The notes under the pieces were generated by a model that was not told the DNA's origin, did not search any database, and saw only the letters and a program-made list of their open reading frames with translations. A DNA stretch of 64,000 nucleotides. Origin: Nocardioides potassii. Its GTDB lineage: Bacteria; Actinomycetota; Actinomycetes; Propionibacteriales; Nocardioidaceae. Each line of letters opens with the position of its first letter. Positions within the stretch are counted from its first letter, which is position 1. The stretch covers positions 62,001 through 126,000 of the forward strand of contig NZ_JAKJHZ010000009.1 of NCBI RefSeq assembly GCF_021648885.1. Direction: 5' to 3'. The position numbers and the translations under genes were made by a program. Below, one piece after another: positions 1 to 8,817 of the stretch.

Positions 1-1149
1 ACCCCGTCCGCGGGCCCCGACGGCTCGGTGCGCGCCGCCTTCACGCGGGTGCTCGGCCGACCCGACGCGCGCGACTCCGACTCGTTCGTCGGTCTGGGCG
101 GTGACTCGCTGTCCTACGTCGAGCTCGCGACCCGGCTCGCCGACGTCCTGGGTGGGGCGGCACCCGCCGGGTGGCACACGCTCAACATCGGCGAGCTCGA
201 GCTGCTCGCGTCGACGACGGCGACCGAGGGTGGGGACGAACCACGCCGCTGGGCACGCCTCGACACGACCGTCGCCCTGCGGGCGCTCGCGATCCTCTTC
301 GTCGTCACCAGCCACGTCGACCTCCTCCACCTCGAGGGCGGCGCCCACCTGCTGCTCGCGCTGGCCGGCTACAACTTCGCCCGCTTCCAGCTCTCGAGCC
401 CGGGCGGTGCCCGGGACCGCCTGCGGCACGGCCTGTCGGGCCTCGCGCAGCTCCTCGTCCCGTCGGTCCTGTGGGTGGGGGCCGTCGCCCTCGTGCTCGG
501 CAGCTACGACCTGACGACCGCCCTGTTCGTGCGCGAGCTCGTCAACGACACCGAGTGGGACGACCAGTGGCAGCTGTGGTTCCTCGAGTCGCTGGTGTGG
601 ATCACGGCGGCTGCGCTCGCGCTCACCTGTGTGCCCGCCCTGCACCGTCTCGAACGCCGTACGCCGTTCCGCTTCGCGCTCACCCTCCTCGCCGTCGCGG
701 CCGTGGCGCGATTCGCCGAGGTCGGCCTCCGCGCCGGGCCGACGCAGCGCTACACGACGCTGGTGGTCGCCTTCTTCTTCGTGCTCGGCTGGCTCGGCGC
801 CCGCGCCGACACCACCCGTCGCCGGTGGCTCGTCTCCGCGCTGGCGGCGGCCCTGACGATCGGGTTCTTCGGCCAGCCGCACCGTGAGGCGATCGTGCTC
901 GGCGGCTTCCTGCTCATGCTGTGGCTGCCCACCGTGCGCGTCCCCGCGTGGGCCGCGCGCGCGGCGGGCGTCCTCGCCGGTGCCAGCCTGTTCATCTACC
1001 TCACCCACTGGCAGGTCTACCCACCGCTCGAGGATGCCGGCCACCAGTGGCTCGCTCTCGCCGCGTCGATCGCGGTCGGCATCGCCTACGGGCGCGTCGT
1101 GCGACCCCTGCACAAGGCCGTCGGACGCGCCGTGCTCGGGTCGCGGTAG
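1..1149 (+). CDS. Carrier protein-acyltransferase family 3 fusion, 5' partial
   Basis: The frame is open from the left edge, so the N-terminus lies outside the window. Counting from the first in-frame GTG at 28, a carrier domain shows the phosphopantetheine attachment motif GGDSLS at residues 24-29. After a short linker, from about residue 75, a polytopic membrane domain begins with the acyltransferase-3 (OafA-like) pattern of an Arg-rich start and a His at the end of the first helix (FVVTSH). About nine to ten hydrophobic segments follow. The arrangement suggests that an acyl or aminoacyl group loaded on the carrier arm is passed to a membrane-associated acceptor. An adenylation domain upstream is likely but cannot be seen. 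Substrate unknown. Confidence 0.75.
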   Translation, partial: TPSAGPDGSVRAAFTRVLGRPDARDSDSFVGLGGDSLSYVELATRLADVLGGAAPAGWHTLNIGELELLASTTATEGGDEPRRWARLDTTVALRALAILFVVTSHVDLLHLEGGAHLLLALAGYNFARFQLSSPGGARDRLRHGLSGLAQLLVPSVLWVGAVALVLGSYDLTTALFVRELVNDTEWDDQWQLWFLESLVWITAAALALTCVPALHRLERRTPFRFALTLLAVAAVARFAEVGLRAGPTQRYTTLVVAFFFVLGWLGARADTTRRRWLVSALAAALTIGFFGQPHREAIVLGGFLLMLWLPTVRVPAWAARAAGVLAGASLFIYLTHWQVYPPLEDAGHQWLALAASIAVGIAYGRVVRPLHKAVGRAVLGSR

Positions 1150-1205
1150 CCTGCCGGGCGGTGCTTTCCGCGGCCGGCGACCCGGCCACTGACCCAGGAG
1201 TCCGC

Positions 1206-3002
1206 GTGAGCTTGAAGAAGGTCCTGATCGCCAACCGCGGCGAGATCGCCGTCCGCGTCATCCGCGCCTGCAAGGACGCCGGCATCGGCTCCGTCGCGGT
1301 CTACGCCGAGCCCGACCGCGACGCGCTGCACGTCCGGCTGGCCGACGAGGCGCACTCGCTCGGCGGCGCGACGCCCGCCGACTCCTACCTCGACATCGCG
1401 AAGATCATCGCGGTCGCCGAGAAGTCCGGTGCGGACTCGGTGCACCCGGGCTACGGGTTCCTCGCGGAGAACGCCGACTTCGCCCAGGCGGTCCTCGACG
1501 CCGGGCTGATCTGGATCGGCCCGCCGCCGGCGGCGATCGAGGCGCTCGGCGACAAGGCCAAGGCCAAGCACATCGCCGACAAGGCCAAGGCCCCGCTCGC
1601 GCCGGGCACCAAGGACCCGGTGAAGGACGCCGACGAGGTCGTCGAGTTCGCGAGGGCCAACGGCCTCCCGGTGGCGATCAAGGCCGTCTTCGGCGGCGGC
1701 GGTCGCGGCCTCAAGGTCGCCCGCACGCTGGAGGAGATCCCCGACGCCTACGAGTCGGCTGTCCGCGAGGCGGTCACCGCGTTCGGTCGCGGCGAGTGCC
1801 TGGTGGAGAAGTTCCTCGACAAGCCGCGCCACGTCGAGACCCAGTGCCTGGCCGACCAGCACGGCAACGTCGTCGTCGTGAGCACCCGCGACTGCTCGCT
1901 GCAGCGACGCAACCAGAAGCTCGTCGAGGAGGCCCCGGCGCCGTTCCTGTCCCAGGAGCAGCTCGACGAGCTCTACGAGTCGTCCAAGCGGATCCTCAAG
2001 GAGGCCGGCTACTACGGCGCCGGCACGTGCGAGTTCCTCGTCGCGCAGGACGGCACCATCTCGTTCCTCGAGGTCAACACCCGCCTCCAGGTGGAGCACT
2101 GCGTCTCCGAGGAGGTCACCGGCATCGACCTGGTGCGCGAGATGTTCCGGATCGCCGCCGGCGAGGAGCTCGGCTACGGCGACCCGGAGATCCGCGGCCA
2201 CTCCATCGAGTACCGCATCAACGCCGAGGACGGCGGCCGCAACTTCATGCCCGCCCCCGGCACCCTGTCGGCCTGGTCGCCGCCCTCGGGCCCCGGCGTC
2301 CGGCTCGACGGTGGCTACGAGAACGGCGAGACCGTCCCGGGCTCGTTCGACTCCCTCATCGCCAAGCTCATCGTCACCGGTACGACGCGCACCCAGGCGC
2401 TCGAGCGCTCGCGCCGCGCCCTCGACGAGTTCGTCGTGGACGGCATGCCGACGGTCATCCCGTTCCACCGCGCGGTCGTCTCCGACCCGGCCTACGTCGG
2501 TCCGTCGACCCCGTCGGGCGAGGGCGAGTTCACGGTCTACACCCAGTGGATCGAGACCGAGTTCGACAACCGGATCGAGCCCTACGCCGGCGACTCCGCG
2601 GAGGCGGACGGTGCTGGATTTGGGGGCAACGGCGAGCGGCAGAAGGTCACCGTCGAGGTCGGCGGCAGGCGCCTCGAGGTCGTGCTGCCCGCGGGTCTCG
2701 GTGGTCTCTCCGCCGGCGGAGCGGCCGGCGCGGGTGGGGCCAAGAAGGCCAAGCGCGCGGCGAAGAAGGCCGGCGCCGCCGCGTCCGGCGACGCCGTCAC
2801 GTCCCCGATGCAGGGCACGATCGTCAAGGTCGCGGTCGAGGAGGGCGCCACGGTCGCGGAGGGCGACGTCATCGTCGTCATGGAGGCGATGAAGATGGAG
2901 CAGCCCCTCAAGGCCCACAAGGCCGGCACGGTCACCGGCCTGCAGGCCGAGGTCGGCGCCACGGTCACCAACGGCGCGGTGATCTGCGAGATCACCGACT
3001 GA
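1206..3002 (+). CDS. Acetyl/propionyl-CoA carboxylase alpha subunit: biotin carboxylase plus biotin carboxyl carrier domain
   Basis: Carboxylates biotin with ATP and bicarbonate for acyl-CoA carboxylation in the cytosol. The 598 residues hold the biotin carboxylase N-lobe ([11 protein letters not shown] at about 7-17), the ATP-grasp glycine loop GGGGRG at 163-168 and the active-site segment [10 protein letters not shown] at 289-298. A low-complexity Ala/Lys-rich linker precedes the C-terminal biotinyl domain, whose EAMKMEQP motif puts the biotinylated lysine at 563. The GTG at 1206 is chosen because the conserved N-terminus begins there and GGAG lies 7 bases upstream. No carboxyltransferase beta subunit is adjacent, so the partner is encoded elsewhere. 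The family resembles mycobacterial AccA3. Acetyl versus propionyl use cannot be decided from sequence. Confidence 0.95.
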   Translation: MSLKKVLIANRGEIAVRVIRACKDAGIGSVAVYAEPDRDALHVRLADEAHSLGGATPADSYLDIAKIIAVAEKSGADSVHPGYGFLAENADFAQAVLDAGLIWIGPPPAAIEALGDKAKAKHIADKAKAPLAPGTKDPVKDADEVVEFARANGLPVAIKAVFGGGGRGLKVARTLEEIPDAYESAVREAVTAFGRGECLVEKFLDKPRHVETQCLADQHGNVVVVSTRDCSLQRRNQKLVEEAPAPFLSQEQLDELYESSKRILKEAGYYGAGTCEFLVAQDGTISFLEVNTRLQVEHCVSEEVTGIDLVREMFRIAAGEELGYGDPEIRGHSIEYRINAEDGGRNFMPAPGTLSAWSPPSGPGVRLDGGYENGETVPGSFDSLIAKLIVTGTTRTQALERSRRALDEFVVDGMPTVIPFHRAVVSDPAYVGPSTPSGEGEFTVYTQWIETEFDNRIEPYAGDSAEADGAGFGGNGERQKVTVEVGGRRLEVVLPAGLGGLSAGGAAGAGGAKKAKRAAKKAGAAASGDAVTSPMQGTIVKVAVEEGATVAEGDVIVVMEAMKMEQPLKAHKAGTVTGLQAEVGATVTNGAVICEITD

Positions 3003-3023
3003 CCCGTTCACGAGACCTCCGCC

Positions 3024-3159
3024 GAGCGGTGGTCCACCCACATTCCGCAGACGGATCATGTGGGTGGGCCACCGCTCGCGTCGTGTCGAGGCCCGACACG
3101 CCGGCCAGCGGTGGTGAGGCCACATTCCAGACCAGCAGAAGGTGACTCCACCACCGCTC
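3024..3159. repeat. Composite palindromic repeat unit A (two 54-bp palindromes plus linker)
   Basis: The first palindrome (3024-3077) has 20-base arms at 3024-3043 and 3058-3077 that pair at all positions but one G-T. The linker (3078-3105, 28 bases) contains a perfect 7-bp hairpin CGTGTCG/CGACACG at 3082-3100. The second palindrome (3106-3159) is degenerate: its outer arms AGCGGTGGT/ACCACCGCT still match but the inner part has decayed. The same layout recurs at 62018 and 63200. The unit begins 22 bases after the biotin carboxylase stop codon. No T-run follows, so a simple intrinsic terminator is not obvious. Confidence 0.85.
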
Positions 3160-3179
3160 ATGACCTCGCTCACATAGAT

Positions 3180-3193
3180 AGCGAGCGCTCACT
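3180..3193. promoter_or_regulatory. Putative TetR operator
   Basis: A palindrome with core GAGCGCTC (3183-3190) extends to AG/CT pairs at both ends with one mismatched pair. It lies 6 bases before the TetR start at 3200, which fits autoregulation of the TetR/FAD-dehydrogenase operon. Binding is inferred. Confidence 0.5.
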
Positions 3194-3199
3194 TTTTAT

Positions 3200-3841
3200 G
3201 TGATTGTGGCGGGTGTGACCACCACCCGCGAGCGCCGCACCCAGGCCGAACGCCGTGAGGGCACGATCGCCGCGCTGCTCGACGGCACCGTGCGCTGCCT
3301 CGCCGAGCGGGGGTACGCCGCCACGTCGACGGCCGCCGTCTGCGCGGAGGCGGGCGTCAGCCAGGGGGCGTTGTTCCGCCACTTCCCCACCCGGCAGGCG
3401 CTGCTCGTCGCCACCGCCGAGCACGTCGCGACGCGCAACGTCGACGCATTCCGAGCGACCGCCGGCGCTGACGTCGACACCGTCGACGACGTCGTTGCCG
3501 TGCTCGGTCGGCTCCGCACGATCGTGCTCTCCCCCGCGAACCAGACCTGGCGCGAGCTGCTCGTCGCCGCCCGGTCCGACGCCGACCTCCGCGCGGCCCT
3601 CGTACCGGCCCGCGAGTCCCTGCAGGCTCAGATGCTCGGTGCGGCCGCCGACCTGTGGGGCGACCGGCTCCGCGACCACGACCTCGCTGCCGTGCTCAGC
3701 ATCGTCGTCAACATGCTCGACGGGCTCGCCTTCTCCGCCCTCGACCCCGACCCGGCGGCCGCTCCCGGCCGCACCGTCGAGCGGGCGCTGCGCCTGCTCG
3801 CCGAGATGATCGTCAGCCACTACCCGCAGGAGCACCCGTGA
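3200..3841 (+). CDS. TetR/AcrR family transcriptional regulator
   Basis: A ligand-responsive DNA-binding repressor of 213 residues. The N-terminal helix-turn-helix region (about 15-60) has the typical TetR pattern, ending in VSQGALFRHFPTRQAL. The C-terminal half is a divergent ligand-binding/dimerisation domain that does not reveal the effector. The start is uncertain: in-frame GTGs at 3200, 3206 and 3215 are all possible and no clear Shine-Dalgarno precedes them. The stop codon overlaps the GTG of the next gene (GTGA), so the two are co-translated, and the FAD-dependent dehydrogenase is the likely regulated partner. A GAGCGCTC palindrome immediately upstream is a good operator candidate. Confidence 0.88.
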   Translation: MIVAGVTTTRERRTQAERREGTIAALLDGTVRCLAERGYAATSTAAVCAEAGVSQGALFRHFPTRQALLVATAEHVATRNVDAFRATAGADVDTVDDVVAVLGRLRTIVLSPANQTWRELLVAARSDADLRAALVPARESLQAQMLGAAADLWGDRLRDHDLAAVLSIVVNMLDGLAFSALDPDPAAAPGRTVERALRLLAEMIVSHYPQEHP

Positions 3842-5526
3842 ACGACTTCACCCCCGACGTCATCGTCGTCGGCGCCGGTCTGGCCGGCCTCGTCGCCACC
3901 CACGAGCTGGCGCTCGCCGGCAAGCGGGTGCTGGTCCTGGACCAGGAGAACCGCCACAACCTCGGCGGCCAGGCGTGGTGGTCGCTGGGCGGCCTGCTCT
4001 TCGTCGACAGCCCCGAGCAACGTCGGATGGGCATCAAGGACTCTCCCGAGCTCGCCTGGCAGGACTGGCTGGGCTCCGCACAGTTCGACCGGCTCGGCGA
4101 CGGCACCGACGGACCCGGTCGCGGTGGTGACTTCTGGCCGCAGCAGTGGGCAAAGGCGTACGTCGACTTCGCCCACCGCGAGAAGCGCGCCTACCTGCAC
4201 GACCTCGGGCTCAGGTCGCTGCCGTTCGTCGGCTGGGCCGAGCGCGGCGACGGCCGGGCCACCGGTCACGGCAACTCGGTCCCGCGCTTCCACCTGACGT
4301 GGGGCACGGGACCGGAGGTCGTCCGGATCTTCGCCGAGCCGGTGCAGCGCGCCGAGGCCGCTGGGCTCGTACGGTTCGCCTTCCGCCACCAGGTCGACGA
4401 GCTGGTCGTCGAGGGCGGCGCGGTCGTGGGCGTGCGCGGCACCGTGCTGACCGACGACGACTCCGCACGGGGCGTGAAGTCGAGCCGTGACGTCGCGGGC
4501 GAGTTCGAGCACCGCGCCGCCGCAGTCGCCGTGACGAGCGGCGGCATCGGCCACAACCACGAGCTGATGCGCCGCAGCTGGCCGACCGACCGCGTCGGGC
4601 CCGCGCCCGAGCACCTGATCTCCGGGGTGCCCGCCCATGTCGACGGCCGGATGCAGGGCATCGCCGAGTCGGCCGGTGCCACGATGGTCAACAAGGACCG
4701 GATGTGGGCCTACGTGGAGGGCATCCACAACTGGGACCCGGTCTGGCCCGACCACGCGATCCGGATCCTGCCCGGCCCGTCGTCGATGTGGTTCGACGCC
4801 ACCGGCAAGCGGCTGGAAGGCATGTCCGGCGTCCCGGGCGCCGACTCGATCGGCGCGATGAAGCAGATCCTCGCGGCCGGCCACGACTACTCGTGGTTCG
4901 TGCTGACCCAGTCGATGATCGAGAAGGAGTTCGCGCTCTCCGGCTCCGAGCAGAACCCCGACATCACGGGCAAGGACCTGAAGTTCCTCGCGCAGAGCCG
5001 CCTCGCCAAGGGCGCACCCGGACCGGTCGAGGCCTTCAAGGAGCACGGCGTCGACTTCGTCGTGGCCGACGACCTCGACGAGCTGGTCGCCGGCATGAAC
5101 GAGCTGGCCCGCGGCCCGAAGCTCGACCCGGCCGTGCTGCGCCACCAGATCGAGGCGCGTGACCGCGAGGTCGACAACGCGTTCAGCAAGGACGTCCAGG
5201 TGATGGTGATCCACAACGCGCGTCGCAGCCGGACGGACAAGCTGATCCGCGTCGCCAAGCCGCACAAGGTGCTCGACCCTGCCCACGGCCCGCTCATCGC
5301 CGTACGCCTCAACATCCTGTCCCGCAAGACGCTCGGCGGGCTCGAGACCGACCTCGACGGCCAGTGCGTGGCCGCCGACGGCAGCCGCGTCCCCGGTCTC
5401 TACGCCGCGGGCGAGGTCGCCGGCTTCGGTGGCGGCGGCGTCCACGGCTACAACGCGCTCGAGGGCACCTTCCTCGGCGGCTGCATCTTCTCCGGCCGCG
5501 CCGTCGGGAGGGCGCTCGCCCGCTGA
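3838..5526 (+). CDS. FAD-binding dehydrogenase (flavoprotein of the fumarate reductase/KstD superfamily)
   Basis: A predicted cytosolic flavin dehydrogenase of 562 residues. The N-terminal Rossmann motif VVGAGLAGLVA (about 10-20) binds the ADP part of FAD. The C-terminal block GEVAGFGGGGVHGYNALEG is the second FAD-contact region seen across the FAD_binding_2 family. The overall organisation resembles actinobacterial proteins annotated as FAD-binding dehydrogenase, related to 3-ketosteroid dehydrogenases, but no steroid genes surround it, so no substrate is assigned. It overlaps the upstream TetR gene by four bases and is probably controlled by it. Confidence 0.85.
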   Translation: MNDFTPDVIVVGAGLAGLVATHELALAGKRVLVLDQENRHNLGGQAWWSLGGLLFVDSPEQRRMGIKDSPELAWQDWLGSAQFDRLGDGTDGPGRGGDFWPQQWAKAYVDFAHREKRAYLHDLGLRSLPFVGWAERGDGRATGHGNSVPRFHLTWGTGPEVVRIFAEPVQRAEAAGLVRFAFRHQVDELVVEGGAVVGVRGTVLTDDDSARGVKSSRDVAGEFEHRAAAVAVTSGGIGHNHELMRRSWPTDRVGPAPEHLISGVPAHVDGRMQGIAESAGATMVNKDRMWAYVEGIHNWDPVWPDHAIRILPGPSSMWFDATGKRLEGMSGVPGADSIGAMKQILAAGHDYSWFVLTQSMIEKEFALSGSEQNPDITGKDLKFLAQSRLAKGAPGPVEAFKEHGVDFVVADDLDELVAGMNELARGPKLDPAVLRHQIEARDREVDNAFSKDVQVMVIHNARRSRTDKLIRVAKPHKVLDPAHGPLIAVRLNILSRKTLGGLETDLDGQCVAADGSRVPGLYAAGEVAGFGGGGVHGYNALEGTFLGGCIFSGRAVGRALAR

Positions 5527-5591
5527 GTGATGAGTTCTGCGGCTCCCCGCCGTCATACCTCCAGACGAACACCCCACGACGGAGGATGGCG

Positions 5592-6596
5592 ATGAGCGCG
5601 ACGATGAGCGGGGAGACGGACGTGACCGACCCGGGAGCGATGGGCGAGGCCGAGTTCACGGCCCTGGTCGAGCGGCACCGGCGCGAGCTGCACGTGCACT
5701 GCTACCGGATGCTCGGGTCGTTCGACGACGCCGAGGACGCGGCGCAGGAGACCTTCCTCCGCGCGTGGCGCCGGCGCGAGACCTTCGAGGGACGCTCGAC
5801 GTTCCGCGCCTGGCTCTACCGGATCGCCACCAACGCGTGTCTGGACATGCTCGCCAGGCGGCGCCCGGAGCCGGCGACGGGCGGCGAGGTGCTGTGGCTG
5901 CAGCCCTACCCCGACCGGCTGCTCGACGAGCTCACGGCCGACGACGTCGACGAGCCTGAGACCGCCGCGCTGGCCCGGGAGACCATCGAGCTGGCGTACG
6001 TCGTCGCGGTGCAGCACCTCGCCCCCCGCCCTCGTGCCGCGCTGATCCTGCGCGACGTCGTCGGCTGGCCGGCCAAGGACGTGGCGGACCTGCTCGGCGA
6101 CTCGGTGAACTCGGTCAACAGCGCACTCCAGCGCGCCCGCGCCGGGATGCGCGAGCACCTGCCCGCCGAGCGGCAGGACTGGACCGGCGGCGACGACGAC
6201 GCGGACAACCGCGAGCTCGTACGACGCTTCACCGAGGCGAGCGTCGCCACCGACATCGACGCGATCGCCTCCATGCTCCGCGACGACGTGCGGTTCGCCA
6301 TGCCGCCGTCGCACGGCCTGACAGTCGGGCGCGACGCGGTCATCGCCGACTGGGTCGGCGACGGCTACACGCAGATGACCGGGCTGCGCCCTGTGCCGAC
6401 CTCGGCGAACCGGCAGCCCGCCGTCGCCTACTACCTCTGGAGGGACGACTCGGACGCGTACCTCCCGCTGACCCTCGACGTGCTGAGGATCAGCGGCGGG
6501 CAGGTCACCGAGGTCACGATCTTCGACAGCGACCGGTTCCCGTCCCTGGGCCTGCCGGGCCGCCTGGAGGCTGACGGACCGGAGGCCGGCAGATGA
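5592..6596 (+). CDS. ECF-type RNA polymerase sigma factor with SnoaL-like C-terminal domain
   Basis: Directs RNA polymerase to a specific promoter set. In the 334-residue protein, sigma region 2 is recognisable around HCYRMLGSFDDAEDAAQETF and region 4 around LRDVVGWPAKDVADLLGDS. A C-terminal extension of about 120 residues has the SnoaL/NTF2-like pattern (LVRRFTEASVATDIDAIASM). This is the SigG/SigJ-like architecture, in which the tail is thought to modulate activity instead of a separate anti-sigma factor. The ATG at 5592 is chosen because GGAGG at 5581-5585 is 6 bases away, while the ATG at 5586 directly abuts it. The next gene overlaps by four bases and is not an anti-sigma factor of a recognisable type. 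Confidence 0.9.
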   Translation: MSATMSGETDVTDPGAMGEAEFTALVERHRRELHVHCYRMLGSFDDAEDAAQETFLRAWRRRETFEGRSTFRAWLYRIATNACLDMLARRRPEPATGGEVLWLQPYPDRLLDELTADDVDEPETAALARETIELAYVVAVQHLAPRPRAALILRDVVGWPAKDVADLLGDSVNSVNSALQRARAGMREHLPAERQDWTGGDDDADNRELVRRFTEASVATDIDAIASMLRDDVRFAMPPSHGLTVGRDAVIADWVGDGYTQMTGLRPVPTSANRQPAVAYYLWRDDSDAYLPLTLDVLRISGGQVTEVTIFDSDRFPSLGLPGRLEADGPEAGR

Positions 6597-6973
6597 GCCC
6601 CCGGACGGGCCTGCTGGCCGTCGCCGGGGCGACTGGGGCCGCGGCCGTCGTCGCCGGGGTTGCCCGGGCGGCCGGCGTCGACCTCGCGGTCGACGGGAGC
6701 GACGAGACGATCCCGGTCTCCGGCGTGGCCGTGATGACTGCGGGGTTCACCCTGGTCGGGGTCGCGATGGCGCTCGGCTTCCAGCGGTGGAGCGCGCGAC
6801 CGGCCGACAGGTTCCTCGTCACGGCTGCCGGACTGACCGCACTCTCGCTGGTGCCTCCGGTCCTCTGGGGAGCCGACGGCGCCGCGGTCGGCACGCTCGT
6901 CGCGCTCCACTTGGTCGCGGCCGCGGTCGCTGTCCCGGTGCTGGCGCGGGGTCTCCGTCACCCGCGCGGCTGA
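6593..6973 (+). CDS. Small four-helix membrane protein, DUF6069-like
   Basis: A 126-residue protein with four hydrophobic helices (about 7-28, 45-65, 78-95 and 98-118) and short polar loops. This is the shape of the DUF6069 family of unknown function. It starts inside the stop codon of the ECF sigma gene (ATGA) and is therefore translationally coupled to it. A role in sensing or in the sigma factor's target response is possible, but nothing in the sequence shows one. Confidence 0.7.
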   Translation: MSPRTGLLAVAGATGAAAVVAGVARAAGVDLAVDGSDETIPVSGVAVMTAGFTLVGVAMALGFQRWSARPADRFLVTAAGLTALSLVPPVLWGADGAAVGTLVALHLVAAAVAVPVLARGLRHPRG

Positions 6974-6979
6974 GGCGGC

Positions 6980-7678
6980 TCAGCGCAGCCCGACGGCCTC
7001 GACGAGCGCGGCCAGGTGCTGCTCGAACAGGTCGGCGGGGTCCGAGAGGGTGTCGCGGCCGTACTGCCCGAACACCTCGAAGGACACGCACCCGAACAGC
7101 GCCGCCCAGGCGAGGAGCCCCCGAGCGATGAGCCTGTCGGGCGCGGTCAGCCCCATCTCCCGGCGGAGCCGCGCCAGGTCGCGGGAGAGCCGACGCGGCG
7201 TGAGCGGCGCGTCGTCGAGGTCGACGGCGCCCGCCCGCCACGCGTCCTCCCAGACCTCGACGAGCCGTCGGACGACCCGCGTGCCGGGACCGGTGGTGCG
7301 CTCGGCCGGTGCCTCGTAGCCGGGCACGGGACTGCCGAACAGCAGGGCGTACGTCGCCGGCTCGGCCAGCGCCCAGGCGCGGGTCGCCCGGCCGATCGCC
7401 ATCATCCGGCCTCGGAAGTCGTCGGCGTCGGCGCGGGCGAGCACGCGGTCGACCTCGTCGCCGAGCTCGTCGTAGCCGTCGACGACCAACAACGTCAGCA
7501 GCTCGTCGCGGCTCGCGACATAGCGGTAGACCGCCGAGGAGACCAGCCCGAGGTCACGGGCGACCGCCCGTAGCGACAGGGCAGCGGCGCCGTCGGTGGC
7601 GAGGTGCTCGCGGCCGATGCGCACGATGTCACGCATCGTCTGCTCGCGTGCCCGGGCGCGTGGGGTGGACGGTTCCAT
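6980..7678 (-). CDS. TetR family regulator with WHG-type C-terminal domain
   Basis: A DNA-binding repressor of 232 residues. The N-terminal HTH reads through LRAVARDLGLVSSAVYRYVA. The C-terminal half carries the tryptophan/glycine-rich pattern of the TetR_C WHG group (RATRAWALAEPATYALLFGSP). It is divergent from the epimerase-like gene at 7810, and two copies of the same short palindrome lie between them, so it very likely controls that gene and itself. An alternative upstream ATG at 7696 would add six residues. Neither start has a convincing ribosome binding site. Confidence 0.88.
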   Translation of the reverse strand: MEPSTPRARAREQTMRDIVRIGREHLATDGAAALSLRAVARDLGLVSSAVYRYVASRDELLTLLVVDGYDELGDEVDRVLARADADDFRGRMMAIGRATRAWALAEPATYALLFGSPVPGYEAPAERTTGPGTRVVRRLVEVWEDAWRAGAVDLDDAPLTPRRLSRDLARLRREMGLTAPDRLIARGLLAWAALFGCVSFEVFGQYGRDTLSDPADLFEQHLAALVEAVGLR

Positions 7679-7718
7679 CGCCTCATGGTGCCACATCAGT
7701 GAGCAACGATGCCGAAAG

Positions 7719-7731
7719 AGAGCACCGCTCT
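7719..7731. promoter_or_regulatory. Putative TetR operator, copy 1
   Basis: Inverted repeat AGAGC-ACC-GCTCT, identical in its 13-base core to the site at 7770-7782. It lies on the side close to the TetR gene. Confidence 0.6.
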
Positions 7732-7768
7732 TGCTTTCGTCGCGCTATCGATGCAAGATGGGCCAAAC

Positions 7769-7783
7769 GAGAGCACCGCTCTC
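7769..7783. promoter_or_regulatory. Putative TetR operator, copy 2
   Basis: Perfect inverted repeat GAGAGC-ACC-GCTCTC. Its centre is 51 bases from copy 1 and it lies 26 bases before the epimerase start codon. Confidence 0.62.
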
Positions 7784-7809
7784 TTCTTCGACACACAGAG
7801 GAGAACACC

Positions 7810-8751
7810 ATGCAGACCGTCCACGTCGTCACCGGAGCCGGACCCGTCGGCTCGACCGTCGCCCTGCAGCTCGCCGAGGCCGGCCACCAGGTCCGGCTGC
7901 TGACCCGGTCGGGCAGCGGCCCCGTCCACCCGCTCGTCGACCGCCGTCGCGTCGACGTCTCCCGCCCCGACGCGCTGGCCGAGGCGTTCGACGGGGCGGT
8001 CGCGGTGCACCACTGCATCCACGGGTCGGCGTACGACGCCCGGGTCTGGCGTGCCGAGCTCCCCCGCGCCGAGCGTGCGGTGCTCGGGGCCGCCGGTCGC
8101 GTCGGCGCGGTGGTGGTCTTCCCCGAGAGCCTCTACGCCTACGGCCCCGTCGACGGACCCATCACGGAGGACCTGCCGCGCGCTGCGACCACCGGCAAGC
8201 CCGGCGTCCGCACCGAGCTCCTCGCGCTGCGCGACGAGTCGTCCACCCCGACGGTCAGCGTTGCCGCCTCGGACTTCTACGGCCCGCTGGTCCGCAACGC
8301 CCACGCCGGCGAGCGCATGGTCCCCACGGTGCTCGCGGGTCGGACGATGCGAGTGCTGGGCAGCCTCGACCAGCCGCATTCGTTCACCTACGTCCCCGAC
8401 CTGGCCGCCGCGATGATCGAGGCGGCGGCCCGTCCCGAGCTGTGGAACTCGTTCCTCCACGCCCCGACCGCGGAGCCGGTCACCCAGCGCCGACTGGTCG
8501 AGCTCGTCGCCCGGGCAGGCGGTGTTCCCGTGCCGCGCACCTCGTCGATCCCGGCGTGGGTGCTGCGTGCGTCCGGTGCGGTGTCGCGGGAGATGCGCGA
8601 GCTCGCGGAGACGTCGTACATGTTCACCGACCCCTTCGTCCTCGACTCGTCGGCGAGCGAGCGCCGGCTGGGGCTGTCGCCGACCCCGATCGAGGTCGGT
8701 CTCGCCGCCACCGTCGCCTGGTGGCGCGCCCTGGAGAGCGCCGCGGCCTGA
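7810..8751 (+). CDS. NAD-dependent epimerase/dehydratase-like oxidoreductase
   Basis: A cytosolic Rossmann-fold protein of 313 residues in the extended SDR/epimerase group. The nucleotide-binding motif VTGAGPVGSTVA is at about 7-18. The C-terminal substrate-binding region is typical in length. The usual catalytic YxxxK is not obvious; ESLYAYG occupies the equivalent region, so an atypical or binding-only role is possible. GAGGAG lies just upstream of the ATG as a ribosome binding site. It is divergent from a TetR gene and preceded by two copies of its presumed operator, suggesting induction by a small molecule. The substrate is not known. Confidence 0.82.
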   Translation: MQTVHVVTGAGPVGSTVALQLAEAGHQVRLLTRSGSGPVHPLVDRRRVDVSRPDALAEAFDGAVAVHHCIHGSAYDARVWRAELPRAERAVLGAAGRVGAVVVFPESLYAYGPVDGPITEDLPRAATTGKPGVRTELLALRDESSTPTVSVAASDFYGPLVRNAHAGERMVPTVLAGRTMRVLGSLDQPHSFTYVPDLAAAMIEAAARPELWNSFLHAPTAEPVTQRRLVELVARAGGVPVPRTSSIPAWVLRASGAVSREMRELAETSYMFTDPFVLDSSASERRLGLSPTPIEVGLAATVAWWRALESAAA

Positions 8752-8769
8752 CCCCGTCCTGCCCGGGGT
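8751..8769 (+). terminator. Weak hairpin at the end of the epimerase gene
   Basis: A six-base inverted repeat ACCCCG/CGGGGT with a 7-base loop begins at the last base of the stop codon. No T-run follows, so termination activity is doubtful. Confidence 0.25.
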
Positions 8770-8804
8770 ACGGACGAGTAACCCACGTCACACCCGTCCC
8801 TCGA

Positions 8805-8810
8805 TAGCGT
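8805..8810 (+). promoter_or_regulatory. -10 hexamer of pyc, leaderless configuration
   Basis: TAGCGT ends 7 bases before the ATG at 8818, so transcription would start at or next to the start codon. No Shine-Dalgarno is present. Confidence 0.5.
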
Positions 8811-8817
8811 TCGGCCC

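Noticed and set aside
3024-3159. Repeat unit as an insertion sequence or miniature transposon
   Set aside because: No transposase gene and no clear target-site duplication at the unit borders; internal structure is two palindromes rather than one pair of terminal repeats.
3838-5526. Calling the FAD dehydrogenase a 3-ketosteroid dehydrogenase
   Set aside because: Only general FAD-domain motifs are visible and there are no other steroid-degradation genes nearby.
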